Source: DASXKD01 sp963806145
Lineage (GTDB): Bacteria > Actinomycetota > Actinomycetes > Streptosporangiales > Streptosporangiaceae
Reading direction: 5' to 3'
Length of the DNA: 64,000 nt
Assembly: GCA_963806145.1 (NCBI GenBank)
Contig: CAWDXD010000002.1
Span: forward strand, 1-64,000
The notes beneath the pieces were generated by a model. The model ran no database searches and was not told where the DNA came from. It was given only the letters and a program-made list of their open reading frames with translations. This document shows, in pieces, positions 7,663 through 16,189 of the stretch (position 1 is its first letter; every line of letters starts with the position of its first letter). A program made the position numbers and the translations under genes.

Positions 7663-8795
7663 ACCTGCTCGCCGCCCACCCAGGTGGCCCGGGTGCGCAG
7701 GTCGTCGCCGAGCCAGGCCAGGTCCGCGGCGGCCCCGGCGGCCAGCCGCCCCAGGTCCGGCCGCCCGATGAGGTCCGCCGGGATCCGGCTGGCCGCGGCC
7801 ACCGCCTCCGGGAGCCCCAGCCCCACCGCGACGGCGTTGCCCACGGCCCGGTCCATCCGCAGCGCGGAGCCTGCCAGTGTCCCGCCGGGCCGCACCGGGG
7901 CGCCGCCGGGCGGCAGGTCCACCGGCTGGCCGCCGAGCAGATAGCGTCCCGGCGGCATGCCCGCGCAGGCGGCCGCGTCGGTGACCAGGCAGATCCGGCC
8001 CGGCGCGGCGGCGAACGCGATCGCGCAGGCGGCGGCGGACACGTGGCTCAGGTCCACGATGAGCCCGCTGGTCAGCCGCTGGTCGGTCAGCGCCTGGCCG
8101 ACGACGCCAGGCTCCCGGTGGTGCAGCCCGCGCTGCGCGTTGAACAGGTGGGTGACCATCCGGGCGCCCGCGGCCGTGCCCGCGGCCACCTCCGCGGCGG
8201 TGGCGTCGCTGTGGCCCACGCTGACCAGCACCCCCGCCGCGGTCAGCGTCCCGATCGCGGCCAGCGCACCGTCGGCCTCGGGTGCCAGCGTCACCAGCCG
8301 CAGCAGCCCCCGCCCGGCCTCAAGCAGTTCGGTGACCGCGCCCGGGGACGGCGGCACGATCCAGTCCCGCCGGTGCGCGCCCGCGCGGGCCGGGGACAGG
8401 AAGGGCCCCTCCAGGTGCACGCCGAGGACACGCGCTCCCGCGGTCACCGCTTCCGCTGCCTTTGCGGCCGAACGCAACGCCGTGGCCAGCGCTGGTACCG
8501 GAGCGGTAATGAACGTCGGGAGGAACGACGTCGTGCCGGTTTCCGGCAACCGCCGTGCCACCAGCGCCCAGCCCTCGGGGTCACAGTCGGCGAGATCGAC
8601 GCCGTAGTAGCCGTTGACCTGCAGATCCACCAGGCCCGGCACGAGCACACCGGTGCCCAGATCCAGGTCGGGTGCCCCCGGCGGCGGGCCCTGGCCGACC
8701 TCGGTGATGCGGCCGCCCTGGAAACTGAGGTAGCCGGGCTCCAGCACGGCGGTGCCCGGCAGGCCGGGGACCAGCCGAGCCGCGGCGATAAGCAC
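7647..8795 (-). CDS. nagA: N-acetylglucosamine-6-phosphate deacetylase
   Basis: A 382-residue amidohydrolase-fold enzyme that removes acetate from GlcNAc-6-phosphate in amino-sugar recycling. Visible family features are GLVDLQVNGYYGVD after the N-terminal beta sandwich, the metal-ligand Glu in HLEGPFLSP, metal-binding His in VGHSDATAAE and THLFNAQRGLHH, and the catalytic Asp in LVTDAAACAGMPPG. The start is GTG 8795, overlapping the ku stop by one base (TAGTG), so translation is probably coupled to ku. Pairing nagA with ku is unexpected functionally and probably reflects chance adjacency in a transcription unit. Confidence 0.88.
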   Translation of the reverse strand: MLIAAARLVPGLPGTAVLEPGYLSFQGGRITEVGQGPPPGAPDLDLGTGVLVPGLVDLQVNGYYGVDLADCDPEGWALVARRLPETGTTSFLPTFITAPVPALATALRSAAKAAEAVTAGARVLGVHLEGPFLSPARAGAHRRDWIVPPSPGAVTELLEAGRGLLRLVTLAPEADGALAAIGTLTAAGVLVSVGHSDATAAEVAAGTAAGARMVTHLFNAQRGLHHREPGVVGQALTDQRLTSGLIVDLSHVSAAACAIAFAAAPGRICLVTDAAACAGMPPGRYLLGGQPVDLPPGGAPVRPGGTLAGSALRMDRAVGNAVAVGLGLPEAVAAASRIPADLIGRPDLGRLAAGAAADLAWLGDDLRTRATWVGGEQVYGSR

Positions 8796-9613
8796 TAAGC
8801 GCTGCGCCGCGGCTTGCGCCCGGCACCGACGTCACGTCGGCCGGGATTCTCACCGACAGCCGCGAGGCTGGCCTGCAGCGCGTCCGCCAGGCTGGTCACC
8901 GGCTTCTCCGGCGGTGGTGGCGGCGCGGTCACCTCGTGCCCCTCGATCTTGGCCTCGACCAGTTCCTCCACCGCCTCCCGGTACTGGTCGCTGTACTGGG
9001 ACGGGTCGAAGTCCACGGTCATCGAGTCGATCAGGGACCCGGCCATCTTGAGTTCCTGGGACCGCACCTCGACGTCTTCCTCAAGGAACTCGAAATCGGG
9101 CACCCGTACCTCGTCCGGCCACATCAAGGTGACCAGCACGAGCACCCCGTCGCGGGTGCGCATCGCGGCCAGCGTCTCCCGGTTGCGCAGCGCCACCTTC
9201 GCCACCGCCACCATGCCCGACCGCTCCAGCGCGTCCCGCAGCAGCGCGTAGGCACGCACTCCCTGGGGCTCCGGCTCGGTGTAGTAGCTGCGCTCCCACA
9301 TGATCGGGTCGACCTGATCAACCGGGGAGAAGTGCAGCACCTCGATGCTGTGCGCGGTGGGCAGCGGCAGTTCGGCCAGGTCGTCGTCGGTGAGCACCAC
9401 CATCTCGCCGTTGGGCAACTCGTACCCCTTGGCCACGTCGGAGTAGGGGACCTCCTCGCCGTCGATCGAGCAAACCCGGCGAAACCGGATCCGCCCCCCG
9501 TCCTCCTTATGGACTTGGCGGAACGAGACGTCCCGGTGCTCGGTCGCGGCATAGAGCCGGATGGGAATCATGACGAGCCCGAACGAGATCTCGCCTCTCC
9601 ACATGGCACGCAT
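8795..9613 (-). CDS. ku: Non-homologous end-joining protein Ku
   Basis: A 272-residue bacterial Ku homologue. Bacterial Ku forms a homodimeric ring on DNA ends and recruits the ligase LigD. The N terminus MRAMWRGEISFGLVMIPIRL is diagnostic, followed by the Ku core (FRQVHKEDGGRIRFRRVC, GYELPNGEMVVLTDDDL, ERSYYTEPE). The C-terminal part after about residue 240 is basic (GRRDVGAGRKPRRSA), as in many actinobacterial Ku proteins, where it aids DNA binding or LigD contact. No ligD is in this window. ATG 9613 is chosen; ATG 9604 (MWRGEISFG) is an alternative. Confidence 0.92.
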   Translation of the reverse strand: MRAMWRGEISFGLVMIPIRLYAATEHRDVSFRQVHKEDGGRIRFRRVCSIDGEEVPYSDVAKGYELPNGEMVVLTDDDLAELPLPTAHSIEVLHFSPVDQVDPIMWERSYYTEPEPQGVRAYALLRDALERSGMVAVAKVALRNRETLAAMRTRDGVLVLVTLMWPDEVRVPDFEFLEEDVEVRSQELKMAGSLIDSMTVDFDPSQYSDQYREAVEELVEAKIEGHEVTAPPPPPEKPVTSLADALQASLAAVGENPGRRDVGAGRKPRRSA

Positions 9614-9753
9614 GATGCTTGTGTACCCCGATTAGCCAGATTGTGCTCTTCGGCGGCCTGGAGTGTCACGATGAAACACCCGTGGCACCGCGATGCCGCG
9701 TTACACGAGAGAATAGAGCGCAGAGTCGGCCGGACACGCGAAGGGGATCACTG

Positions 9754-9942
9754 ATGAGCGAGCGCGATCTGGGACAGCCAGCGCCCGATCTCGCGGAACA
9801 GCGGCGTGAGACGATCAACGACCCGGAGGATCTTCCGGTCCCGCCGCACTCAGTTGGCGCCGGCCTCCCCCTCGACGTGGATGAGGCCGACGCGATGGAG
9901 CAGTATCGGGAAGTGGAACTCGATGAGGACGACTACCGGTGA
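9754..9942 (+). CDS. Small acidic hypothetical protein
   Basis: A 62-residue protein starting at ATG 9754, with AAGGGGA seven bases upstream. It is strongly acidic towards the C terminus (DVDEADAMEQYREVELDEDD) and has no hydrophobic core, so it is probably disordered. Similar short acidic proteins are common in actinomycetes, but I cannot assign a family. It is divergent from ku and lies 31 bases upstream of the TetR gene, with which it is probably co-transcribed. Confidence 0.6.
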   Translation: MSERDLGQPAPDLAEQRRETINDPEDLPVPPHSVGAGLPLDVDEADAMEQYREVELDEDDYR

Positions 9943-9973
9943 GAGGGATGCGGAGGGCTCATTGGAGGCACAG

Positions 9974-10615
9974 GTGACGACGACACCCCAGGTCCGCCAG
10001 ACCGGGAACCGGCTGCCCAAGCCCGCCAGGCGCAGGCAACTGCTGGCCGCCGCACAGGAAGTCTTTGTTGCGCAGGGCTACCACGCAGCCGCGATGGACG
10101 AGATCGCCGAGCGGGCGGGGGTGAGCAAGCCCGTTCTGTACCAGCATTTCCCCGGCAAGCTGGAGCTCTACCTGGCGTTGCTGGACGAGAGCGTGGCAGC
10201 GCTCACCGCGACGGTCCGGGCCGCCCTGGGGTCCACGACCGACAACAAGCAGCGGGTCACCGCCACGTTCACCGCCTTCTTCGACTTCGTCGGGAGCACC
10301 GGCCAGGCGTTCCGCCTGGTGTTCGAGTCTGACCTGCGCAACGAGCCTGCGGTGCGCGCCCGGCTGGATGAGTCAAGCCGGGACTGCGCGGACATGATCA
10401 GCGAGGTCATCTCCGAGGACACCGGCATCGGCGAGGAGGAGGCGCACCTGCTGGGCATGGGCCTGGTCGGAATGGCCCAGGTCAGCGCCACCTACTGGCT
10501 GGGCACCGACCGGGCGATCCCGAAGGACGCCGCGGAGCAGCTCATGGCCAGGCTGGCCTGGCGCGGGATCAGCGGCTGGCCGCGGGCCAGCGACCCTGTT
10601 GCTGCGGACCAGTGA
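9974..10615 (+). CDS. TetR family transcriptional regulator
   Basis: A 213-residue repressor-type protein. The N-terminal helix-turn-helix spans about residues 15-62 (RRRQLLAAAQEVFVAQGYHA, MDEIAERAGVSKPVLYQHFP). The C-terminal ligand-binding/dimer domain is alpha-helical. GTG 9974 is used, with GGAGG five bases upstream; TTG 9962 is an alternative. The ligand is unknown. It precedes a DUF3107 gene by 10 bases. In many actinobacteria this TetR/DUF3107/ferritin-fold/DEAD-helicase neighbourhood is conserved, so it may regulate those genes; this is inference. Confidence 0.85.
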   Translation: MTTTPQVRQTGNRLPKPARRRQLLAAAQEVFVAQGYHAAAMDEIAERAGVSKPVLYQHFPGKLELYLALLDESVAALTATVRAALGSTTDNKQRVTATFTAFFDFVGSTGQAFRLVFESDLRNEPAVRARLDESSRDCADMISEVISEDTGIGEEEAHLLGMGLVGMAQVSATYWLGTDRAIPKDAAEQLMARLAWRGISGWPRASDPVAADQ

Positions 10616-10625
10616 AAGGACCACC

Positions 10626-10850
10626 GTGGAAGTCAAAATAGGTATCCAGTCCATCCAGAGAGAACTGGTGCTCGACACGCCCTCCTCCCCGGACGAGATC
10701 GAGCGCTCCCTGGCAACGGCCCTGAGCAACGGCGGCATGTTCGTCGTCCGCGACGAAAAGGGCGGGAAAGTCCTGATTCCGGCCGAGAAGGTCGGTTACG
10801 TGGAACTCAACGGCACCGAGCAGCGACGGATCGGTTTCGGGGGCCTGTGA
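10626..10850 (+). CDS. DUF3107 family protein
   Basis: A 74-residue protein starting at GTG 10626, with AAAGGA five bases upstream. It matches the actinobacterial DUF3107 family from memory: EVKIGIQSIQRELVLDTPSS, a central helix with DEIERSLATAL, and the C-terminal KVLIPAEKVGYVELN and RRIGFG ending. DUF3107 proteins are small, cytoplasmic and of unknown function. The gene lies immediately downstream of the TetR gene and probably shares its transcript. It converges on the ferritin-fold gene 17 bases away. Confidence 0.8.
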   Translation: MEVKIGIQSIQRELVLDTPSSPDEIERSLATALSNGGMFVVRDEKGGKVLIPAEKVGYVELNGTEQRRIGFGGL

Positions 10851-10867
10851 CTACCGCGCCAGGCCCC

Positions 10868-11530
10868 TCATAGCCCCAGCGCTGCCAGCCGCTGGTCGTG
10901 GGCATCGGTGATGCGCGCGAACATCCGCCCGATGTCGCCCTGCCTGCCCGTCTCACCATCCGCGCCGGCGACCAGATTGGCCAGCGACGGCCGCTCCGCC
11001 ACCACCCGGTGCGCCTGCGCCAGCGCCTCGCCGACCAGCCGCCGCGCCCACAGCGCGAGCCGCCCGGCCAGTGTCGGATCGGCCTCGATGGCGGCACGCA
11101 CCCGGGAGATCACGAAGTCGGCGTGGCCGGTGTCCGCGAGGACCTCCAGGACCAGAGCCCGTGCCTGTGGCTCAAGGCGCTCGGCCACCGCGCTGTAGAA
11201 GTCGGCCGCGAGCCCGTCCCCCACATAGGCCTTGACCAGGCTTTCGAGCCAGTCCGCGGGGGCCGTCCTGGCATGGAAGGCGTCCAGCGGCGCCACGAAC
11301 GGCTCCATGGCCTGCTCCGGCACGGCCCCCCTCTTGGTGAGCTCGTCGTGCAGGGCGCGGAAGTGACCGAACTCGGCGACGGCCATCTCGCCGAGGGCCG
11401 CCTTGTCCGCCAGCGACGACGCGAGCTCGGCGTCGCCGGACAGATTGAAGAAGGCCACGAGTTCGGCGTAGGCGAGCAGGCCGAACAGATCAGTCAGTGC
11501 GTCCGTCTCCGGCGCGTCCGTGCCTGCCAC
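10868..11530 (-). CDS. Ferritin-like fold protein, MiaE-like
   Basis: A 220-residue all-helical protein of the actinobacterial MiaE-like ferritin-fold group. Candidate carboxylate/His metal ligands are in AEFGHFRALHDEL and in the helices carrying YVGDGLAADFYSAVAE and ADTGHADFVIS. True MiaE hydroxylates a modified tRNA adenosine with a di-iron centre. Whether this group does the same is unknown, so only the fold is assigned. It is transcribed divergently from the DEAD-box helicase, a pairing common in actinobacteria that hints at RNA metabolism. Confidence 0.7.
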   Translation of the reverse strand: MAGTDAPETDALTDLFGLLAYAELVAFFNLSGDAELASSLADKAALGEMAVAEFGHFRALHDELTKRGAVPEQAMEPFVAPLDAFHARTAPADWLESLVKAYVGDGLAADFYSAVAERLEPQARALVLEVLADTGHADFVISRVRAAIEADPTLAGRLALWARRLVGEALAQAHRVVAERPSLANLVAGADGETGRQGDIGRMFARITDAHDQRLAALGL

Positions 11531-11681
11531 CAGCGCAGCCTACCTCCCGTTGCTAGACTGGCCTGCGGTCACACGGGAATGCGAGATGCGTTCCGCTGTG
11601 TTCTATGTCCTAGACACAGGTGGGGCTGTAACGGGGGCGCACGCGGCGCCCATATGGAGAGCTGGAACTCTGACAACATAT

Positions 11682-13211
11682 ATGCCTGCCGCCCGGGAAC
11701 AGGGCGAAGACCTGACCGCGGGCGCAGGGAAAGCGGAAAGCACCGCCGGCCCATTGTTCACCGACCTCGGCGTCGCCGGGCCGATCTGCGAGAGCCTGGC
11801 GGCCCAGGGGATCACCGCTTCCTTCCCGATCCAGGCGCTGACCCTCCCCATCGCGCTGACCGGCCAGGACGTCATCGGCCAGGCCAGGACCGGAACGGGC
11901 AAGACGCTGGCGTTCGGCATCCCGCTGCTGCAGCGGCTGGACGGCCAGCCGCCGGCGCGCTCGGGCCACACCCGGGCCCTGGTCGTCGTCCCCACCCGGG
12001 AACTGGCGATTCAGGTCTCCTATGACCTGGAGGCGACCGGCAAGGCCAGCGGGGCGCGGGTGATCACGCTGTACGGCGGGCGCGCCTATGAACCGCAGAT
12101 CGACGCGCTGCGCGCGGGCGTGGACGTCGTGGTGGGCACCCCCGGGCGCCTCCTGGACCTTGTCCGCCAGGGGCATCTGAGCCTGTCGGACGTGGGCACG
12201 CTGGTGCTCGACGAAGCCGACAAGATGCTCGACCTCGGGTTCCTGCCCGACGTGGAGCGAATCCTGGAGCTCACCCCGGCAGGCCGGCAGACCATGCTGT
12301 TCTCGGCCACCATGCCCGGCGAGGTGGTCACGCTCGCCCGGCGGTACCTAAGCCGCCCGATGCACGTGCGGGCCGAACAGCACGACGAGACCGAGCTTGT
12401 GCCGCTGACCGAGCAGCACGTCTTCCGCGCCCATCAGATGGACAAGATCGAGATGCTGGTCCGGGTGCTGCAGGCCGACGGCCGCGGGCTGACCATGGTG
12501 TTCTGCCGCACCAAGCGGACCGCCGACCAGGTCGCGGGCGCGCTGACCACCCGCGGCTTCGCCACCGCGGCGGTGCACGGTGATCTGGGCCAGGCGCAGC
12601 GGGAACGGGCCCTGCGCGCGTTCCGGCACGGCAAGGTGGACGTGCTCGTCGCCACCGAGGTGGCCGCGCGCGGCCTGGACGTCGAAGACGTCACCCATGT
12701 CGTGAACTACGAATGCCCCGAGGACGACAAGGCGTACCTGCACCGGATCGGCCGGACCGGCCGGGCAGGCCGGTCCGGAGTGGCGGTCACGTTCGTGGAC
12801 TGGAACGACCTGCAGCGCTGGAAGCTCATCAACGAGGCGCTCGGTCTCGGTCACCCCGAGCCGCCGGAGACCTACTCCACCTCCGAGCACCTGTTCAGCG
12901 CGCTGGGCATCCCGGCGGGCGCGGGCAGCAAGCTGGCCCCCGAGACCAGCGGCCGCCAGGGGCTGGAGGCCGAGGAACTGGAAGACCTCGGCGAGACCGG
13001 CAAGCACCGCTCGGCGGCGGACCGCTGGTCCGGCGGAGCCGAGCACACCCGCGCGCCGGGCTCCCGGTCCCGGCGGCGGACGAGGGGCGGCGTGCCGATC
13101 GGGGGCGAGGCCACCGCGCCCGAGCCCGCGTCCGGGCATCCGGCGGGCCATACCGGCACCCCGCGGCGCCGGCGCCGCCGCCGCGGCAAGGGCCACGCCG
13201 GGTCCGCCTGA
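11682..13211 (+). CDS. DEAD-box ATP-dependent RNA helicase
   Basis: About 509 residues. It has a Q motif (ITASFPIQALTLPIAL), Walker A (ARTGTGKT), PTREL, DEAD (VLDEADKML), SAT (FSATMP), and a second RecA domain with ARGLD and HRIGRTGRAG. The C terminus is a basic Arg-rich tail (PRRRRRRRGKG) that probably binds RNA. Start: ATG 11682 is the best fit, because the conserved region begins at FTDLGV about 25 residues later, but no clear ribosome binding site precedes it. A TAGACT at 11554 could be a -10 giving a leader of about 115 bases, as is common for cold-regulated helicases. It converges on the RecB-like gene with a 4-base gap. Confidence 0.9.
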   Translation: MPAAREQGEDLTAGAGKAESTAGPLFTDLGVAGPICESLAAQGITASFPIQALTLPIALTGQDVIGQARTGTGKTLAFGIPLLQRLDGQPPARSGHTRALVVVPTRELAIQVSYDLEATGKASGARVITLYGGRAYEPQIDALRAGVDVVVGTPGRLLDLVRQGHLSLSDVGTLVLDEADKMLDLGFLPDVERILELTPAGRQTMLFSATMPGEVVTLARRYLSRPMHVRAEQHDETELVPLTEQHVFRAHQMDKIEMLVRVLQADGRGLTMVFCRTKRTADQVAGALTTRGFATAAVHGDLGQAQRERALRAFRHGKVDVLVATEVAARGLDVEDVTHVVNYECPEDDKAYLHRIGRTGRAGRSGVAVTFVDWNDLQRWKLINEALGLGHPEPPETYSTSEHLFSALGIPAGAGSKLAPETSGRQGLEAEELEDLGETGKHRSAADRWSGGAEHTRAPGSRSRRRTRGGVPIGGEATAPEPASGHPAGHTGTPRRRRRRRGKGHAGSA

Positions 13212-13215
13212 GCAA

Positions 13216-14109
13216 CTAACCGGCCCGGCCCGCCGAACCCCCGGCATCGCCGAGCCCGTCCCAGGGCCGGTGCGCCGGCCCGGCCGCGGACCCCTCCGGG
13301 CACTGCGCGCGGAAGTCACACCATCCGCAGCCGGGACCCGGGCGCGGCGGGAACACCTCGTCCGCCTGCCCGCCGGGCAGCCCCGCGCGGAACCGCTCGT
13401 CGGCGCCGCGGCACTCGGCCGCGATCCCTTCGGCCCGCCGCACGTGCCGGTCCAGGGCCGCCGCGGTGTGCTCCCAGGCGTGTATTTCGCCGGTGGGCAG
13501 ATGGTGCAGTTCCACCCGGCGGCACGGCGCGTGGAAGATCCGCGCCGCGGCCAGCGCGTACAGCGCGAGCGCCAGCGAGGTCCGGGCATCGTCGGTGGAC
13601 AGCGGCCGGCGGCCGGTCTTGTAATCCACCACGGCAAGCTCGGCCTGTCCGGCTGGGCCGCGCCGGGCATCCAGCCGGTCGATCCGGCCGCTCAGCACGA
13701 TCTGCTCGGTGGGGGTGCCGACGGTCCGCTCCACGCCCAGCGGCTCGACTCCCGGGTCCACGGTGGCCACGTAGCGCTCGACCATGTCACGCGCCCTGGC
13801 GCGCTGCTCCGCGGACTGCCCGGGGCCGGCGTACCCCTCCCCGATCCAGCCCGTGTCCAGCAATTCGCCCGCGGCCGCCACGGTGCGCTCCGGCCGGCGC
13901 AGCCGCCACCAGCCGGCCAGCGCGTTGTGCACGCTCGCGCCGAAGCTGTTGTGCGCCCACGGCGGGCCCTTGGCCGGGGCGGGGCGGTCCAGGTAGGCCA
14001 TCCGGTACCGGCGCGGGCAGTCCAGCCACGTATTCAGCCGGGTCGGCGTGCACGGGTACAGCCGCCGCGGCATGCCGTCCAGGACAGGCTGGTTAGTCTC
14101 CGCTGGCAC
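13216..14109 (-). CDS. RecB-family PD-(D/E)XK nuclease
   Basis: A 297-residue single-domain exonuclease-like protein of the PDDEXK_1 type. The nuclease core shows LSGRIDRLD and VVDYKTGRR, the Asp and D-x-K catalytic elements. Cysteines near the N terminus (CTPTRLNTWLDCPRRYRMAY) and the C terminus (CGWCDFRAQCPEG) are arranged as in AddB/Cas4-type iron-sulfur nucleases, so a 4Fe-4S cluster is likely. The start is GTG 14109, overlapping the stop of the metallo-beta-lactamase gene by 17 bases; ATG 14073 is an alternative. It probably acts in DNA repair, but no helicase partner is adjacent on the same strand. Confidence 0.85.
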   Translation of the reverse strand: MPAETNQPVLDGMPRRLYPCTPTRLNTWLDCPRRYRMAYLDRPAPAKGPPWAHNSFGASVHNALAGWWRLRRPERTVAAAGELLDTGWIGEGYAGPGQSAEQRARARDMVERYVATVDPGVEPLGVERTVGTPTEQIVLSGRIDRLDARRGPAGQAELAVVDYKTGRRPLSTDDARTSLALALYALAAARIFHAPCRRVELHHLPTGEIHAWEHTAAALDRHVRRAEGIAAECRGADERFRAGLPGGQADEVFPPRPGPGCGWCDFRAQCPEGSAAGPAHRPWDGLGDAGGSAGRAG

Positions 14110-14716
14110 TCGAATCCACTGGTCCCGCCGTCACCCATGAGTCGAAGCTCTTCTCCGCCGCCGCGATCGTGGTCTCCTTGCCGTGGCCCGGCAGCACCCT
14201 GGTCGTACCCGGCAGCGTGAGCAGCTCCGCCCCGATCGCCGACAACTGCCCGGCGAAATCGGGATAGCTGCCCTCGTGCGCGCACGGCCCGCCGACGAGC
14301 AGCGCGTCCCCGGTGAACACCACACCCAGAGCTTCGCAGTAGAGGCTGACAGAACCGGGGGTGTGCCCGGGGGTGTGCAGCACTTCGAGCGCGACATCGG
14401 CGACCTCGAAGGAACCGCCATCCTCCATCTCGATCTCCGGCAGCCCGTCGCTGTGCGCCTCGCGCCAGGTCAGGCGGTCCTTGGGATGCAGCGCTATCGG
14501 GGACTCGTCCCGCCCGGCCACCGCCGGCGCTGCCCCGGTGTGGGCCGCGTGGCCGTGTGTGCAGATCACCGCGATGATCTCCCGGTCGCCGATCACGTCG
14601 AACACCGGATCCGGGTACTCGCCCGGGTCGACGACGATCACCTCTTCGTCGTCGCCGATCACCCAGGCGTTGCGATCGGCGTTGCCGGTCTCAATCCGCT
14701 TGACTCGCGCTTCCAT
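14093..14716 (-). CDS. Metallo-beta-lactamase fold hydrolase, altered metal motif
   Basis: A 207-residue protein of the glyoxalase-II/hydroxyacylglutathione hydrolase-like group. ATG 14716 (MEARVKRIETGN) is preceded by AAGGGGCGG. Family motifs are VVDPGEYP, HTPGHTPGSVSLY, FTGDALLVGG and LPGHG. The metal motif normally written H-x-H-x-D-H reads H54-G-H56-A-A58-H59 here, so the Asp of the second zinc site is Ala. It may bind one metal or have altered activity. The upstream marC stop lies 16 bases away and recB-like overlaps downstream, so all are in one operon. Confidence 0.8.
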   Translation of the reverse strand: MEARVKRIETGNADRNAWVIGDDEEVIVVDPGEYPDPVFDVIGDREIIAVICTHGHAAHTGAAPAVAGRDESPIALHPKDRLTWREAHSDGLPEIEMEDGGSFEVADVALEVLHTPGHTPGSVSLYCEALGVVFTGDALLVGGPCAHEGSYPDFAGQLSAIGAELLTLPGTTRVLPGHGKETTIAAAEKSFDSWVTAGPVDSSASGD

Positions 14717-14732
14717 CAGCCGCCCCTTCTCT

Positions 14733-15353
14733 TCATCCGCCGGACACAAAGGCCCGGATCGCACCGACGACCAGCTGGACGGCGATGGCCGAGAGCAGCA
14801 GGCCGGCGATCCGGGTGAGCAACTCCACGCCGCTGGGCCGCAGCAGCCGGTGAATCACACCGGAGAACCGCATGGTAAGCCACAGCAGGATGGTGACCGC
14901 CACCAGCGCGACCGCGAACGCCGTGTACTGCGCCACCGTGCCGGCGCGCTGCACGAACACCATCGTGGCGACGATCGCCCCCGGCCCGGCCAGCAGCGGC
15001 GTGCCCAGCGGGACGAACGCCACGTTGACCCGGGTCCGCTCCTCCTCGGTGGGCTCGGTGTAGCTTCCGGTCAGCAACTCCAGCGCCACCAGCAGGAGCA
15101 GCAGGCCACCGGCAGCCTGCAGGGACGGCAGCTCCACCCCGAGGTAGGCCAGGATCGACTGGCCGAACACGGCGAATCCCACGATCACGCCGAGCCCGAC
15201 CACCGCCGCCTGCCAGGCGAGCCGGTTGCGCACCTTGGCCGGCAAGCCCTTGGTCAGCCCGAGGAACGGCGGCACCACGCCTGGCGGGTCCATGATCACC
15301 AGCAACGTGACGAATACCTGCCAGAAGAGCTTCACGTCGAAGATGCCGCTCAT
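14733..15353 (-). CDS. MarC family integral membrane protein
   Basis: A 206-residue polytopic protein with six predicted membrane segments. Family features include the early VIMDPPGVVPPFLGLT motif and the second PLGTPLLAGPGAIVA motif, which face each other in the two halves. MarC proteins were once thought to be multidrug-resistance proteins, but their transport substrate is unknown. The start ATG 15353 overlaps the stop of the PHP gene by four bases (ATGA), showing translational coupling. Confidence 0.88.
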   Translation of the reverse strand: MSGIFDVKLFWQVFVTLLVIMDPPGVVPPFLGLTKGLPAKVRNRLAWQAAVVGLGVIVGFAVFGQSILAYLGVELPSLQAAGGLLLLLVALELLTGSYTEPTEEERTRVNVAFVPLGTPLLAGPGAIVATMVFVQRAGTVAQYTAFAVALVAVTILLWLTMRFSGVIHRLLRPSGVELLTRIAGLLLSAIAVQLVVGAIRAFVSGG

Positions 15354-16186
15354 CGGTGTCGCCCGTACCTGGCCGTCAGCCGTTCATAAGACACCGGCGG
15401 GCAGGTTTCCCTGCCGATCCGGTAACCGGTCAGGCTGCCGTGATCATCGCTGCCTCCGGTCGGAACCAGGTCCAGGTCCGCGGCCAGGGCGCTAAGGCGC
15501 GATCGCTGCGCCTCGTCATGATCGGGATGCCATACCTCCAGGCCGGCCAGCCCGGCGGCGGCCAGCGCGGAGATCGTCTCGCCGGGCATCTTCCAGCCGC
15601 GGGAGACCGCGCCGGGATGCGCGAGCACCGCGGCCCCGCCGGCCTCGGCGATGAGCGCGATCGCCCGCACCGGGTCCAGCGCGTACCTGCTCACGTAGGC
15701 TCGTCCCCCGGCGCCGATCCACTCCGGCGTGAACGCCTGCTCCGGCCGGAAGATCGCCCCGGCGGCCACCATCGCCCTGGCGACGTGCGGGCGGCCGACC
15801 ACCCCGCCCTCGGCGAGCGCCTCGACCTGCGGCCAGGTGATGTCCACCCCCAGCTCGCGGAGCCGGTCCACCATGTGCCGGCCGCGGCGGCGCCGGGCGG
15901 CCACGATCGCCGCGCATTCCGCGGCGAGTTCCGAGCCCTCGGCCGCCTCGAGGCCGTAGGCGAGCATGTGCACGCTGTGGCCTGCCAAGCGGCAGGACAG
16001 CTCCATGCCGGTGACCAGGGCGAGGCCCGGCGGCAGCGCCCGCCGCGCCGCGGCGTGACCGGCCAGGGTGTCATGATCGGTGAGCGCGAGAACGTCGAGG
16101 CCTGCCTGCCCGGCGCGGCGCACCACCTCGGCCGGCGGATCCGTGCCGTCCGACGCCGTGCTGTGGGTGTGCAGGTCGATGCGCAC
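15350..16186 (-). CDS. PHP-domain phosphoesterase (RNase AM/TrpH-like)
   Basis: A 278-residue PHP-fold metal-dependent phosphoesterase. Metal-binding motifs are RIDLHTHSTASDG at the N terminus, LTDHDT at about 36-41, LAHPGA near 195 and GSDDHG near 250. The size and motif order match the YciV/TrpH family, whose studied members hydrolyse nucleoside 3',5'-bisphosphate and trim RNA 5' ends. GTG 16186 follows the DUF6758 stop by three bases. An RNA maturation or phosphonucleotide role is likely but not proven here. Confidence 0.88.
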   Translation of the reverse strand: MRIDLHTHSTASDGTDPPAEVVRRAGQAGLDVLALTDHDTLAGHAAARRALPPGLALVTGMELSCRLAGHSVHMLAYGLEAAEGSELAAECAAIVAARRRRGRHMVDRLRELGVDITWPQVEALAEGGVVGRPHVARAMVAAGAIFRPEQAFTPEWIGAGGRAYVSRYALDPVRAIALIAEAGGAAVLAHPGAVSRGWKMPGETISALAAAGLAGLEVWHPDHDEAQRSRLSALAADLDLVPTGGSDDHGSLTGYRIGRETCPPVSYERLTARYGRHR

Positions 16187-16189
16187 CGG

